DNA of 64,000 nt from PALSA-607 sp036509315 (GTDB lineage: Bacteria > Actinomycetota > Actinomycetes > Acidothermales > Acidothermaceae): assembly GCA_036509315.1 (NCBI GenBank), contig DATCFU010000034.1, positions 14,006 to 78,005 of the forward strand. The letters are read 5' to 3'. Below the pieces are notes generated by a model. That model did no database searches. It worked only from the letters and a program-made list of their open reading frames with translations, and had not been told where the DNA came from. A program made the position numbers and the translations under genes. Position 1 is the first letter of the stretch. Each line of letters begins with the position of its first letter. Below, one piece after another: positions 50,007 through 57,930 of the stretch.

Positions 50007-50114
50007 CCGAACCCCCATCGCACTGTCTTAACCAAGATTATCGTGGAGAGAGGGGGCCAGAAGGAAACCGCGGCGGTATCCCCGCCCCGGCAAGGGCAGT
50101 TCCGAGGAGGTTCT

Positions 50115-50924
50115 GTGTCCGAATTCCCGGCCGCCGCGGGTCATCGCCACGGTGTCGAGCTGGCCATCGCGGACGCCGTGGGAACTGTCACGATAGCCAG
50201 TGACCACGGGGCGCTGCCTACCGAAACCAAGACGGCGTTACGCGATGCGCTGAACCGGGTCGCCGACGACCCGGCCGTGCGTGCGGTGGTGCTCACCGGG
50301 GCGGGCAGCACGTTCTGCGTCGGCCAAGAGCTCAAGGAACACGCCGCCGCATTGTCCGCGGACGCGACCGCCGCGTGGGACACCCTGGGTGACCACTACA
50401 TCCCGATCGTCACGGCGCTAGCGACGATGCCGAAGCCCGTCATCGCAGCAGTAAACGGGACGGCGGCAGGTGCGGGTGCGGCGATCGCCTTCGCGTGCGA
50501 TCTGCGGCTGGTGTCGGACGACGCGGTGTTCTATCTCGCATTCGCGGGCATCGCGCTGTCCGTAGATTCCGGGCTGTCATGGACCCTGCCTCGGTTGGTC
50601 GGCTTCGGGCGGGCAACAGACCTGCTGTTGCGCGCGCGGCCGGTGTCAGCGACAGACGCATTGAGTCTCGGTCTGGCCACCGAAGTGGTTCCTGCTTCGG
50701 AGCTTGCGTCGCGGGCGGCGATGGTTGCCGCCGAGCTCGCCGCAGGCCCGACCGTGGCCTTCGGCGCGACCAAGCGGGCCCTCGCGTACTCAGCTGGACA
50801 CGGTCTTGCCGACGCCCTCGACATGGAGGCCGGCATGCAGACGCTCGCCGGTACGACGGAGGACCACGCCGACGCGGTGCGCGCATTTCTGGAAAAGCGG
50901 CCGCCGGTCTTCCGCGGCCGCTAG
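50115..50924 (+). CDS. Enoyl-CoA hydratase/isomerase family protein
   Basis: A 269-residue crotonase-fold protein. Oxyanion-hole segments VLTGAGSTFCVGQELKEH and VIAAVNGTAAGAGAAIAFAC are present; the position of the first hydratase glutamate has Ile-Ala-Leu-Ser-Val-Asp, where the acid is Asp rather than Glu, so the reaction (hydration, isomerisation or other) is uncertain. GTG 50115 with GAGGAGG four bases upstream is a clear start. Converges on tag with one base between stops. Confidence 0.9.
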   Translation: MSEFPAAAGHRHGVELAIADAVGTVTIASDHGALPTETKTALRDALNRVADDPAVRAVVLTGAGSTFCVGQELKEHAAALSADATAAWDTLGDHYIPIVTALATMPKPVIAAVNGTAAGAGAAIAFACDLRLVSDDAVFYLAFAGIALSVDSGLSWTLPRLVGFGRATDLLLRARPVSATDALSLGLATEVVPASELASRAAMVAAELAAGPTVAFGATKRALAYSAGHGLADALDMEAGMQTLAGTTEDHADAVRAFLEKRPPVFRGR

Positions 50925-50925
50925 G

Positions 50926-51510
50926 TCATCCGATTTCCGAGACGAGCCTGCGCACGTAGCAGGTCGCCAAGTGGTCATTCACGATGCCGGTCGCCTGCAT
51001 GTGCGCGTACGCGGTCGTCGGCCCGACGAACTGAAATCCGCGCCGCTTCAACTCTTTGGCCATCGCGGTTGACTCCGGCGAGATGGCTGGGATGTCGGCG
51101 TCGTTCTTCGGCACAGCCCGCCGCCGGGTCGGCGCGAATGACCACAACAGCTCGGATAAACCTTCCGGCACCGCCATCGCCGCGCGCGCGTTCGCCACGC
51201 TGGCCGTGATTTTCGCCCGGTTGCGGACGATGCCCGCGTCTGCCATCAGCCGCTGCGCGTCCGCCTCGTCGAACTGCGCCACCGCCTCGATCGAGAAGCC
51301 GGCGAACGCTGACCGAAACGCGGCCCGTTTGCGCAGGATCGTGATGAAGGACAACCCAGACTGGAAGGCCTCGAGCACCAGCCGCTCGAACATCGCGTCG
51401 TCGCCGTGAACAGCGCGACCCCACTCGTTGTCGTGGTACTCGATGTATTCGGGAGCGCTGTGCGCCCAGTTGCACCGGCGGCGGCCGTCCGATCCGACGA
51501 CTGCGGTCAT
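50926..51510 (-). CDS. tag: DNA-3-methyladenine glycosylase I
   Basis: A 194-residue Tag enzyme that excises 3-methyladenine. The zinc site typical of the family is kept: Cys13 and His26 near the start (RRCNWA, IEYHDNEWG), and His/Cys in IVNDHLATCYV. FERLVLEAFQSGLSFITILRKR and GIVRNRAKI are signature blocks. ATG 51510 overlaps the stop of the SRPBCC gene by 4 bases. Rv1210 is the counterpart. Confidence 0.95.
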   Translation of the reverse strand: MTAVVGSDGRRRCNWAHSAPEYIEYHDNEWGRAVHGDDAMFERLVLEAFQSGLSFITILRKRAAFRSAFAGFSIEAVAQFDEADAQRLMADAGIVRNRAKITASVANARAAMAVPEGLSELLWSFAPTRRRAVPKNDADIPAISPESTAMAKELKRRGFQFVGPTTAYAHMQATGIVNDHLATCYVRRLVSEIG

Positions 51511-51968
51511 GACCTGTCACCGCCTTCGACCAACCTCGCAAGTCGGCGCAGCGACACCCCAACGAACACCGCAACAACAGGTCGGACGGCGAGCCATGCC
51601 GTCTCGCCGAGCAAGCCAAACGGCAGCTGCACCCACTCCGACCAGACGACGCGTGAACGACCCTCGCCGAGGTCCTCGACTTCGAAGGCGCCAGAACCGC
51701 GAACCAGCTTGCCGGTGTGCTCGACAACGCAGCGCGCCGGACTTGCGGGCGGCGGCTGCCACTGCGAGAACGTCATGGTGTCGTGCACCGCAAACGGGCC
51801 AAGCTTGGTGATGCCCTCGATGCCCGCGCCGACGCCGTCCGTGTCACCTGCCGTGCGCTGCACAGTCGTCGCAACCATCCAGTCGCCGTGCGTTTCCCAG
51901 TCGGTCAACGCCGCCCAGACCCGATCGACGCTGGCATCGACCTCGGCCGATGCGACCAGTTCGGCCAC
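51507..51968 (-). CDS. SRPBCC family protein (polyketide cyclase/START-like fold)
   Basis: A 153-residue protein with the helix-grip fold: VDASVDRVWAALTDWETHGDW at the start, VQRTAGDTDGVGAGIEG, and the final helix WLAVRPVVAVFVGVSLRRLA. Such proteins bind hydrophobic ligands or lipids in a cavity; ligand unknown. GTG 51968 starts 7 bases after the DivIVA-like stop. Frames extending farther are shadows of that gene. Operon: divIVA-like, SRPBCC, tag. Confidence 0.85.
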   Translation of the reverse strand: MAELVASAEVDASVDRVWAALTDWETHGDWMVATTVQRTAGDTDGVGAGIEGITKLGPFAVHDTMTFSQWQPPPASPARCVVEHTGKLVRGSGAFEVEDLGEGRSRVVWSEWVQLPFGLLGETAWLAVRPVVAVFVGVSLRRLARLVEGGDRS

Positions 51969-51975
51969 GGCGGTA

Positions 51976-52626
51976 CTAGCCCTCCGTCTGTTGCTCGGAG
52001 GTGCGTTGCTCGGCGCTGCCCTGATCGGGCACCGGCGGGATCGGCTGCGTCGGGCGCCCAGCATCGGGGACGCCGGGAGGGTAGCCGTGGGGTTCGTAAG
52101 GGTGCGGCTCGACCGGTGGTGCCGTCGCTGGCTGCGGCGGTTGAGAGACGCTCGGGTCATACGCACCGGGGTTGTACGGATTGGGCTCGAACGCGTCGAG
52201 GTTTGCGTTGGGGTCGTGAGGGGCGCTGGGTTGATGGATCGCGGTGTCTGGTCGCTGGCGAAGGGCTGGGTCGTATCCATCCGACTCATAAGCCGCCGGT
52301 TCGCCAGCAGCGGCCACAACCGTGACGGCGGGCGGCTCGACGTCGAACGGTTGGCCGGTCAGCTGCTGGATCCGCTCGTCGCGCTGGGCGATCTCGACGG
52401 CCAGCCGGTCGAGTGCCTCGTCGACCTCAGCCATCCGATAGCCGCGAAAAGCAACGCTGAACTTGGCGTCAGCTAGGTCAGACGCGCGGACCGGACGGTC
52501 TTGCGGCAAGGGGCGTCCTGGCCAGTCCGGTTGGAACTGCGTCAGCGACCCGCCACGGCCAGCAGCGACGGCGAAGATCGCGAAGATGACTCCGGCAGAG
52601 ACCAGAATCCCGAACAGAAGGGGCAC
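51976..52626 (-). CDS. DivIVA-domain protein with N-terminal membrane helix and Pro-rich tail
   Basis: A 216-residue protein. Membrane helix (3-22, LLFGILVSAGVIFAIFAVAA), then a DivIVA-like segment (RASDLADAKFSVAFRGYRMA, EVDEALDRLAVEIAQRDERI), then a long disordered Pro/Tyr/Glu-rich tail (about 95-216). It is in the place of M. tuberculosis Rv1209. A structural or polar-growth role is plausible. GTG 52626 is preceded by GGGGG. Divergent from folP2-like with 77 bases between. Confidence 0.82.
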   Translation of the reverse strand: MPLLFGILVSAGVIFAIFAVAAGRGGSLTQFQPDWPGRPLPQDRPVRASDLADAKFSVAFRGYRMAEVDEALDRLAVEIAQRDERIQQLTGQPFDVEPPAVTVVAAAGEPAAYESDGYDPALRQRPDTAIHQPSAPHDPNANLDAFEPNPYNPGAYDPSVSQPPQPATAPPVEPHPYEPHGYPPGVPDAGRPTQPIPPVPDQGSAEQRTSEQQTEG

Positions 52627-52703
52627 CCCCCGATCGTGCCATGCCTGGCTGACCGGAGGATGGCAGGCACCCCGTGTGAGCACAGGAGATCCCTGGAGAG
52701 CCA

Positions 52704-53567
52704 ATGCCGTTGCGACTGGGTCAAAGCGAGTTCGGCGACAACGAGTTCGCCGTCATGGCCATCATCAATCGCACCCCCGATTCGTTCTTCGATCAGGGCG
52801 CGACGTTCGCGACCGAGGCGGCACTGGCCGCCGTCGGCCGCGCGATCGCTGACGGCGCGGACATCGTCGACATCGGTGGGGTCAAAGCCGGACCAGGGCC
52901 GGACGTCGACACCGCGGAGGAGATCGAGCGGGTCGCCGATTTCGTCGCGCTGGTAAGGAAAAAGCACCCTTCGCTCGTCATCAGTGTCGACACCTGGCGC
53001 GCCGAGGTCGGCCGCGCGGTGGCGGCCGCGGGCGCCGACTTACTCAATGACGCGTGGGGTGGCTATGAACCCGAACTCGCTCAGGTTGCAGCAGCTGCCG
53101 GTATCGGCCTGGTTTGCTCACACGCCGGCGGGCTACCCCCACGAACGGATCCGCACCGAGTGAGTTACGACGACGTCGTGCGCGACGTCATCGACACGGT
53201 GACCGGATTAGCGCAGCGGGCGGTGGCGCTCGGCGTACGTGCGGACGGAATCCTGATCGACCCAGCACACGACTTCGGCAAGAACACCCGGCACTCCCTC
53301 GAAGTGAGCCACCGGCTCGACGAGTTGGTTGCAACGGGTTGGCCGGTGCTCGTCGCGTTGTCGAACAAGAAGTTCATCGGCGAGACGCTCGACCTGGTGG
53401 CCGGTGAACGACTAACCGGCACCCTGGCGGCTACCGCGGTCGCCGCGTGGCAAGGTGCGCAGGTGTTCCGTGCGCACCAAGTTCGGGAGACCCGGCAGGC
53501 CCTCGACATGGTGGCGTCGATGCGGGGTTACCGGCAGCCCGCCGCCGCGCGACGCGCCCTCGCTTGA
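52704..53567 (+). CDS. folP2: Dihydropteroate synthase-like protein (FolP2 type)
   Basis: A 287-residue pterin-binding TIM barrel. It matches DHPS (AIINRTPDSFFDQG, VDIGGVKAGPG, LLNDAWGG, DPAHDFGKN) but key loops differ: functional DHPS has a DIGGESTRPG loop, whereas here it is DIGGVKAGPG. This is the mark of the FolP2 paralogue (Rv1207), reported not to be an active DHPS in mycobacteria. ATG 52704 with GGAGAG upstream. In mycobacteria gpgS follows; here an SRPBCC/ArsR pair does. Confidence 0.9.
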   Translation: MPLRLGQSEFGDNEFAVMAIINRTPDSFFDQGATFATEAALAAVGRAIADGADIVDIGGVKAGPGPDVDTAEEIERVADFVALVRKKHPSLVISVDTWRAEVGRAVAAAGADLLNDAWGGYEPELAQVAAAAGIGLVCSHAGGLPPRTDPHRVSYDDVVRDVIDTVTGLAQRAVALGVRADGILIDPAHDFGKNTRHSLEVSHRLDELVATGWPVLVALSNKKFIGETLDLVAGERLTGTLAATAVAAWQGAQVFRAHQVRETRQALDMVASMRGYRQPAAARRALA

Positions 53568-53582
53568 ATCGCGGCATATTTG

Positions 53583-53634
53583 TGCAACCGTGGGGTTGCA
53601 ATTCGTTAGGCAGACATGCAACTCTGTGGTTGCA
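53583..53634 (+). promoter_or_regulatory. Two tandem operator palindromes before the SRPBCC-ArsR operon
   Basis: Site 1 (53583-53600) is TGCAACC-GTGG-GGTTGCA, a perfect 7-4-7 inverted repeat; site 2 (53617-53634) is TGCAACT-CTGT-GGTTGCA with one mismatch. Their centres are 34 bp apart (about three helical turns) and site 2 ends 27 bases before the SRPBCC ATG. The size fits a dimeric winged-helix repressor such as the ArsR protein encoded in the same operon. Confidence 0.7.
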
Positions 53635-53661
53635 CAAGTTGCCAGCAACCGAGGAGCCACC

Positions 53662-54093
53662 ATGCAGGACACGATCGAACGCAGCATCGCCATCAATGCG
53701 CCCCTTGAGCGGGTGTGGGACCTCGTCACTGAACCGGGCTGGTGGGTGCCAAGCGACACCCCTGTCGATAGCAACCGCGGCGCCGGCGCTGTCGTGGTCC
53801 GCGAGTCCGAGAAGTGGGGACGCTTCCCCGTCGAGGTCGTCGAAGTCCGCCCGATGACGTACGCCGCGTTTCGCTGGTCACCGACCTTCCCCGGCGACGA
53901 CCTAGCGCCCGGCCGCACCACCCTGATCGAGTTCACCGTGACACCGACCGACGACGGCGTATCCGTGTCCGTGGTCGAAAGCGGCTTCGCGAAGCTCGAC
54001 GCACCTGACTCAGTCAAGGCCCAGGGAATCGAATCGAACTCCGACGGCTGGACCCAACAGCTCGAGGCGCTGCGCACGCAAGCGGAAGACTGA
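53662..54093 (+). CDS. SRPBCC/AHSA1-like protein (first gene of ArsR-linked operon)
   Basis: A 143-residue START-like/AHSA1 domain: ERSIAINAPLERVWDLVTEP, PVEVVEVRPMTYAAFRWSP and the final SDGWTQQLEALRTQAED. Proteins of this type are often encoded beside an ArsR regulator and may bind a ligand; no catalytic motif. ATG 53662 has GAGGAG upstream. Transcribed from the region with the two palindromic operators, followed after 13 bases by the ArsR gene. Confidence 0.9.
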   Translation: MQDTIERSIAINAPLERVWDLVTEPGWWVPSDTPVDSNRGAGAVVVRESEKWGRFPVEVVEVRPMTYAAFRWSPTFPGDDLAPGRTTLIEFTVTPTDDGVSVSVVESGFAKLDAPDSVKAQGIESNSDGWTQQLEALRTQAED

Positions 54094-54106
54094 CCCACCA
54101 ACCGCG

Positions 54107-54448
54107 ATGCCAACGACCGCGATGAAAGCAGAGACCGTCCTCGGCGCGCTCGCCGACGCGACGCGTCGCCAGGTACTCGAGGTGCTGGCTGCCCATCCGG
54201 GCGCCAGCGCCTCGGCGCTGTCTCGGCAGCTACCGATCAGTCGCCAGATGGTCCTCAAACACCTCGGCGTCCTGCAAGACTCCGGGCTTGTTCGCTCGGC
54301 AAAGGCCGGCCGCGAGGTGCTGTTTCAAGTGCAGTCCGCACCGTTGTCGGAGACCGCGGACTGGCTCTCGTCACTAGCCGCGCAATGGGACTCCAGGCTC
54401 GCCGATTTGAAGTCGCGCGCCGAGAACCCAGACGTCAGGCCGAGCTGA
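54107..54448 (+). CDS. ArsR-family winged-helix repressor
   Basis: A 113-residue HTH_20-type regulator: VLGALADATRRQVLEVLAAH, SRQLPISRQMVLKHLGVLQD (recognition helix) and LVRSAKAGREVLFQ (wing). No metal-binding ELCVCDL-type motif is seen, so it is not an arsenic/cadmium sensor of the classical type. Probably autorepresses through the tandem palindromes at 53583-53634. Its stop TGA abuts the stop of the convergent ybaK-like gene with no base between. Confidence 0.92.
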   Translation: MPTTAMKAETVLGALADATRRQVLEVLAAHPGASASALSRQLPISRQMVLKHLGVLQDSGLVRSAKAGREVLFQVQSAPLSETADWLSSLAAQWDSRLADLKSRAENPDVRPS

Positions 54449-55009
54449 TTAGTGGACCAGCTGGCCGAGACCGTCGAGCACGGTGGCATTCGGCAACGCA
54501 GCCAGCGTCGAGCCGGCGACCACGATCTTCGAGCGGCGCACCCCACTGCCCACCACCACGTCGCCCGCGTCAACCACCGCGCGGTCGATGAAGATTGGCC
54601 AGTCGAGCGGCAGGCCGATGGGGGTGATGCCGCCGTACTCCATCGCGGACGCCGACACCGCGACGTCCATCGAAGCAAACGAGATCTTGCGGACGTCGAG
54701 GGTTCGGCGAAGCAGTCCGTTCACGTCCGCCCGCGTGGTGGCGAGCACCACGCACGCGGCCAACGTTGTCACCTCACCCCGACGTCCGGCGACAACAACG
54801 CAGTTGGCCGATTCTTCGGCCAGCACGCCGTAGCGCTCGCAAAACGCAGCGGTGTCGGCGAGTGTGGGATCGATCTCGGTGACCGTCACTGCGGCCGCCA
54901 ATTCGGGTGCCAGCGCGCGCAACGCAGTCACCACTGGCTGTCCGAGCAGGGCAGTGTTTTCCAGTGCACGCAATGAATTCAGGCGCTGTTGCAGCGGAGT
55001 CTCGGTCAC
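54449..55009 (-). CDS. YbaK/aminoacyl-tRNA deacylase-like protein
   Basis: A 186-residue protein with the YbaK/ProX editing fold. Visible conserved parts are ESANCVVVAGRRGEVTTLAACVVLATTRADVN, KISFASMDVAVSASAMEYGGITPIGLP (Met-Glu-Tyr-Gly-Gly-Ile-Thr-Pro-Ile-Gly block) and the end GSTLAALPNATVLDGL. Such enzymes hydrolyse mischarged Cys/Ala-tRNA. GTG 55009 overlaps the LOG gene stop by 4 bases (GTGA). A longer frame to 55102 is inside the LOG gene. Confidence 0.9.
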   Translation of the reverse strand: MTETPLQQRLNSLRALENTALLGQPVVTALRALAPELAAAVTVTEIDPTLADTAAFCERYGVLAEESANCVVVAGRRGEVTTLAACVVLATTRADVNGLLRRTLDVRKISFASMDVAVSASAMEYGGITPIGLPLDWPIFIDRAVVDAGDVVVGSGVRRSKIVVAGSTLAALPNATVLDGLGQLVH

Positions 55010-55593
55010 GGATCTGACTCTAGAACTTCGCCGGCCGTCGGCACGATGGGCACCTGTCGCGCCTCCAGCATGTCGAACGCCTGACCGACGTCTGTCGCCC
55101 ACTGAATCGCATCACGTACCGCGGGCCGCGCGAACCCACGCAGTACCAGATCGTCGACCTGCGCACGCATCATTGCGAAGACACCATCAGGGTCGAGGAC
55201 GACCAGAGGCTTGTCGTGCATCCCAAGCGTCCGCGATACCCAGATCTCGAAGATCTCATCGAGGGTGCCGAGACCGCCGGGCAAAGCGAGGAAGCCGTCC
55301 GACCGAGTGTCCATCTCACCCTTGCGCTCGCGCAGATCTCGCGTCACGACGAGCTCGTCGGCGTCGCCGTCCGCAACCTCCATATCGACGAGAGCCTGCG
55401 GGATCACTCCCGTCGTGTGCCCGCCGCCGGCCCGAACCGCGCGGGCAACGGCGCCCATGCACGAGACGCTGCCGCCACCGGACACCAGACCATAGCCTCG
55501 GCGGGCGATCTCGGTGCCGACCTGCGTCGCGAGCTCGATGTAGCGCGGATCAATTCGCTCGCTCGACGCGCAATACACGCAGATCGTCGTCAT
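55006..55593 (-). CDS. LOG-family (lysine decarboxylase-like) nucleoside 5'-monophosphate phosphoribohydrolase
   Basis: A 195-residue Rossmann-fold protein. SGGGSVSCMGAVARA (phosphate loop) and PGGLGTLDEIFEIW (active PGGxGTxxE motif) are complete, as in LOG cytokinin-activating enzymes; M. tuberculosis Rv1205 is the counterpart. It releases the base from nucleotide monophosphates. ATG 55593. The next gene upstream is a second LOG protein 35 bases away, likely the same operon. Confidence 0.93.
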   Translation of the reverse strand: MTTICVYCASSERIDPRYIELATQVGTEIARRGYGLVSGGGSVSCMGAVARAVRAGGGHTTGVIPQALVDMEVADGDADELVVTRDLRERKGEMDTRSDGFLALPGGLGTLDEIFEIWVSRTLGMHDKPLVVLDPDGVFAMMRAQVDDLVLRGFARPAVRDAIQWATDVGQAFDMLEARQVPIVPTAGEVLESDP

Positions 55594-55627
55594 AACTCAG
55601 TCGTCGCCATTCGCGATTCGGCACACC

Positions 55628-56413
55628 TCACGGCGTCGGGGTTCTATAGCGGCTGGCCTCGGCTCGCTCGATGAGACTGACGATCTCGTCGATGTCGTCC
55701 GTGACGTGCAGGATGTCGATGTCGGAGGCATTGATCGTGCCGGCTGGGACGAGGGTGTCGCGCATCCAGGTGAGCAGGCCGTTCCAGTACGCCGAGTTGT
55801 ATAGGACGACGGGAAAAGACGTGACCTTGCGCGTCTGCACCAGCGTGAGCGATTCGAACAGTTCGTCCAGGGTGCCAAAGCCGCCGGGGAAGACGACGAA
55901 CGCCTGCGCGTATTTCACGAACATCGTCTTGCGCGCGAAGAAGTAGCGGAACTGGATGCCGATGTCGACCCAGTCGTTGAGCTTTTGTTCGAAGGGCAGC
56001 TCGATGCCGAGCCCGACCGAGACGCCGCCCGCTTCACTCGTACCCTTGTTAGCGGCCTCCATGATGCCCGGGCCGCCACCGGTGATGACGGCGTAGCCGG
56101 CGCGTGCCAACGCGGCGCCTAAGCGCTCGGCGGCCGCGTAGTTGGGGTTGTTGATGTGCGTGCGCGCAGAGCCGAACACCGACACCGCCGCACCGAGCTC
56201 GGCGAGCAAACCGAAGCCTTCAACGAACTCGGACTGGATGCGCAGCACCCGCCACGGGTCGGTGTGGACCCAGTCGGAGGATCCGCGGTTGTCGAGCAGG
56301 CGCTGGTCTGTGGTGGTGGTCGGCACCTGCGCGCGGCGCAGCGTTACCGGCCCGCGCTTCTTCTCCGGCGGCGGCGTGGACGGGTGCTGCGTCGGTGCAT
56401 CCGATTCGGTCAT
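55628..56413 (-). CDS. LOG-family protein, TIGR00730 type with N-terminal extension
   Basis: A 261-residue LOG-like protein. Phosphate loop VITGGGPGIMEAANKGTSEA and active motif VFPGGFGTLDELFE are present. A 60-residue extension (polar, KKRGPVTLRRAQV) precedes the fold. The actinobacterial two-copy arrangement (a short and a long LOG) is common near dapE. Substrate and why two copies are kept are unknown. Confidence 0.92.
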   Translation of the reverse strand: MTESDAPTQHPSTPPPEKKRGPVTLRRAQVPTTTTDQRLLDNRGSSDWVHTDPWRVLRIQSEFVEGFGLLAELGAAVSVFGSARTHINNPNYAAAERLGAALARAGYAVITGGGPGIMEAANKGTSEAGGVSVGLGIELPFEQKLNDWVDIGIQFRYFFARKTMFVKYAQAFVVFPGGFGTLDELFESLTLVQTRKVTSFPVVLYNSAYWNGLLTWMRDTLVPAGTINASDIDILHVTDDIDEIVSLIERAEASRYRTPTP

Positions 56414-56435
56414 ACCCGCAGGCTAACCTGGCCCG

Positions 56436-57422
56436 GTGCACACGAGAACGCTTGGCCAGGGACTGCGAGTCTCGGCGATCGGCTACGGCTGCATGGGCCT
56501 GAGCGGGGTGTATCTGCCGGCGCCCACCCGAGAAGACGGCATCGCGGTCATCCGCGCGGCGGTCGAGCGAGGGGTCACCTTGTTCGATACCGCCGAGGTG
56601 TATGGCCCGTTCGTGAACGAGGAAATCGTCGGCGAGGCGCTCGCACCGGTCCGCGACAGCGTCGTCATCGCGACGAAGTTCGGCTGGGCGTTTGACGACG
56701 ACGGCAAGCAGCTCGGTCTCTCGAGTCGGCCCGAGCACGTCAAGGCCGCGGTCGAGGGCTCTTTGCGGCGCCTCGGCACTGACCACATCGACCTGCTGTA
56801 CCAACACCGCGTCGATCCCGCCGTCCCGATCGAGGAAACGGCTGGCGCCGTACGCGAACTGATCGACGCCGGCAAGGTGCGGCACTTCGGTCTGTCAGAG
56901 GCTGCAGCCAAAACCATCCGGCGCGCGCACGCGGTGTAGCCGGTCACGGCGCTGCAATCGGAGTACTCGGTGTGGTGGCGAGCACCAGAGCTCGAGATCA
57001 TCCCGACGTTGGCTGAGCTCGGCATCGGGTTTGTGCCGTTCAGTCCGCTCGGCCGGGGATTCCTCACCGGCGCGATCGATACCAGCACCACGTTCGAGGC
57101 CGGCGATATGCGCAACGGCCTGCCACGATTCGCCGCCGGTGCTCGTGCCACCAATCAAGCGGTGGTCGATCTGCTCACCCGGATTGCCGCGCGGCTGGAC
57201 GCCACGACGGCCCAGGTCGCACTGGCGTGGCTGCTTGCTCAGCAGCCGTGGATCGCACCCATTCCGGGCACTCGTAAGCTCGCCCGACTAGAGGAGAATC
57301 TGGCGGCCGCCGACCTCGAACTTGCCGCCGCCGACGTCTCCGAGATCACGACCGTTTCGGCCAACATCGCCGTCGAGGGCGCTCGCTACCCGCAGGACAC
57401 CGAAAAGCTGGTCGACCGCTAA
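56436..57422 (+). pseudogene. Aldo/keto reductase interrupted by one in-frame amber codon
   Basis: The frame 56436-57422 encodes a full-length AKR13-like reductase (about 328 residues) except for a TAG at 56937-56939. Before it: YGCMGLSGVY, FDTAEVYGPF (Asp/Tyr of the active site), IATKFGWAF (Lys) and IDLLYQHRVDP (His). After it, in the same frame: PVTALQSEYSVWWRAPE, GFVPFSPLGRGFLTG and IAPIPGTRKLARLEENL. Relatives have His or Gln before PVTALQSEYS, so a CAG-to-TAG change is the simple explanation. GTG 56436 starts the gene. Either a recent nonsense mutation, a sequence error, or readthrough; the rest of the gene looks intact. Confidence 0.88.
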
Positions 57423-57432
57423 CCCAGTACTC

Positions 57433-57930
57433 TCACTGCGGCGGCTGGCGAGGGTCGATGAGATCCGCGCGCACGCGCGGCGTCAGCAAGACCCCGGCCA
57501 TCAACAACGGCGGTACCAGCACGACGGTGTCGGCGATCGAGTCAGAAGCGATCGCGAAGCCTGCCGGCACCGCGCCAATGAGCGCGAGCAGCACGACGGC
57601 CGACCAGTAGCCGCGACGTTCGCGACGCACAAGCGACCACGCACTAGCAACGGTCAGTACGGCGAAGACGAGGAACGCCGCGCCAACCAACGGTCGGCTG
57701 CCAAGCAGGCCAATACCGCCAATGAGCCCGACGAACGCAGACAAGCCGAGCATGACGAGCGCGAAGGCGAGCACGGGAGGCACCCGGCGTCCCGGCTTTG
57801 AAGCGGGCACATCACCGAAGTGCTGTCGCTGCTGCTGCCGCTTCGGGGACGCGACCACTTGGCGGCGCAACTGGCGACGGCCGACGCCCGGGTCGCGTGG
57901 CGTCGGAGAGCGGCCTTCGAGGCGGCTCAT
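57433..57930 (-). CDS. Multipass membrane protein, unknown function
   Basis: A 165-residue protein. A basic, Arg/Gln-rich cytoplasmic N-terminus (about 1-50) is followed by four likely helices (VLAFALVMLGLSAFVGLIGG, PLVGAAFLVFAVLTVASAWS, GYWSAVVLLALIGAVPAGFA, TVVLVPPLLMAGVLL) and a short polar end. No family recognised. ATG 57930 overlaps the dapE stop by 4 bases, so it belongs to the same transcript. It converges on the broken reductase with 10 bases between. Confidence 0.78.
   Translation of the reverse strand: MSRLEGRSPTPRDPGVGRRQLRRQVVASPKRQQQRQHFGDVPASKPGRRVPPVLAFALVMLGLSAFVGLIGGIGLLGSRPLVGAAFLVFAVLTVASAWSLVRRERRGYWSAVVLLALIGAVPAGFAIASDSIADTVVLVPPLLMAGVLLTPRVRADLIDPRQPPQ

Noticed and set aside
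48909..50924. 671-codon open frame on the plus strand
   Set aside because: Its first 400 codons are antisense to pepA and DUF3117; only the part from GTG 50115 matches a protein family and has a ribosome site.
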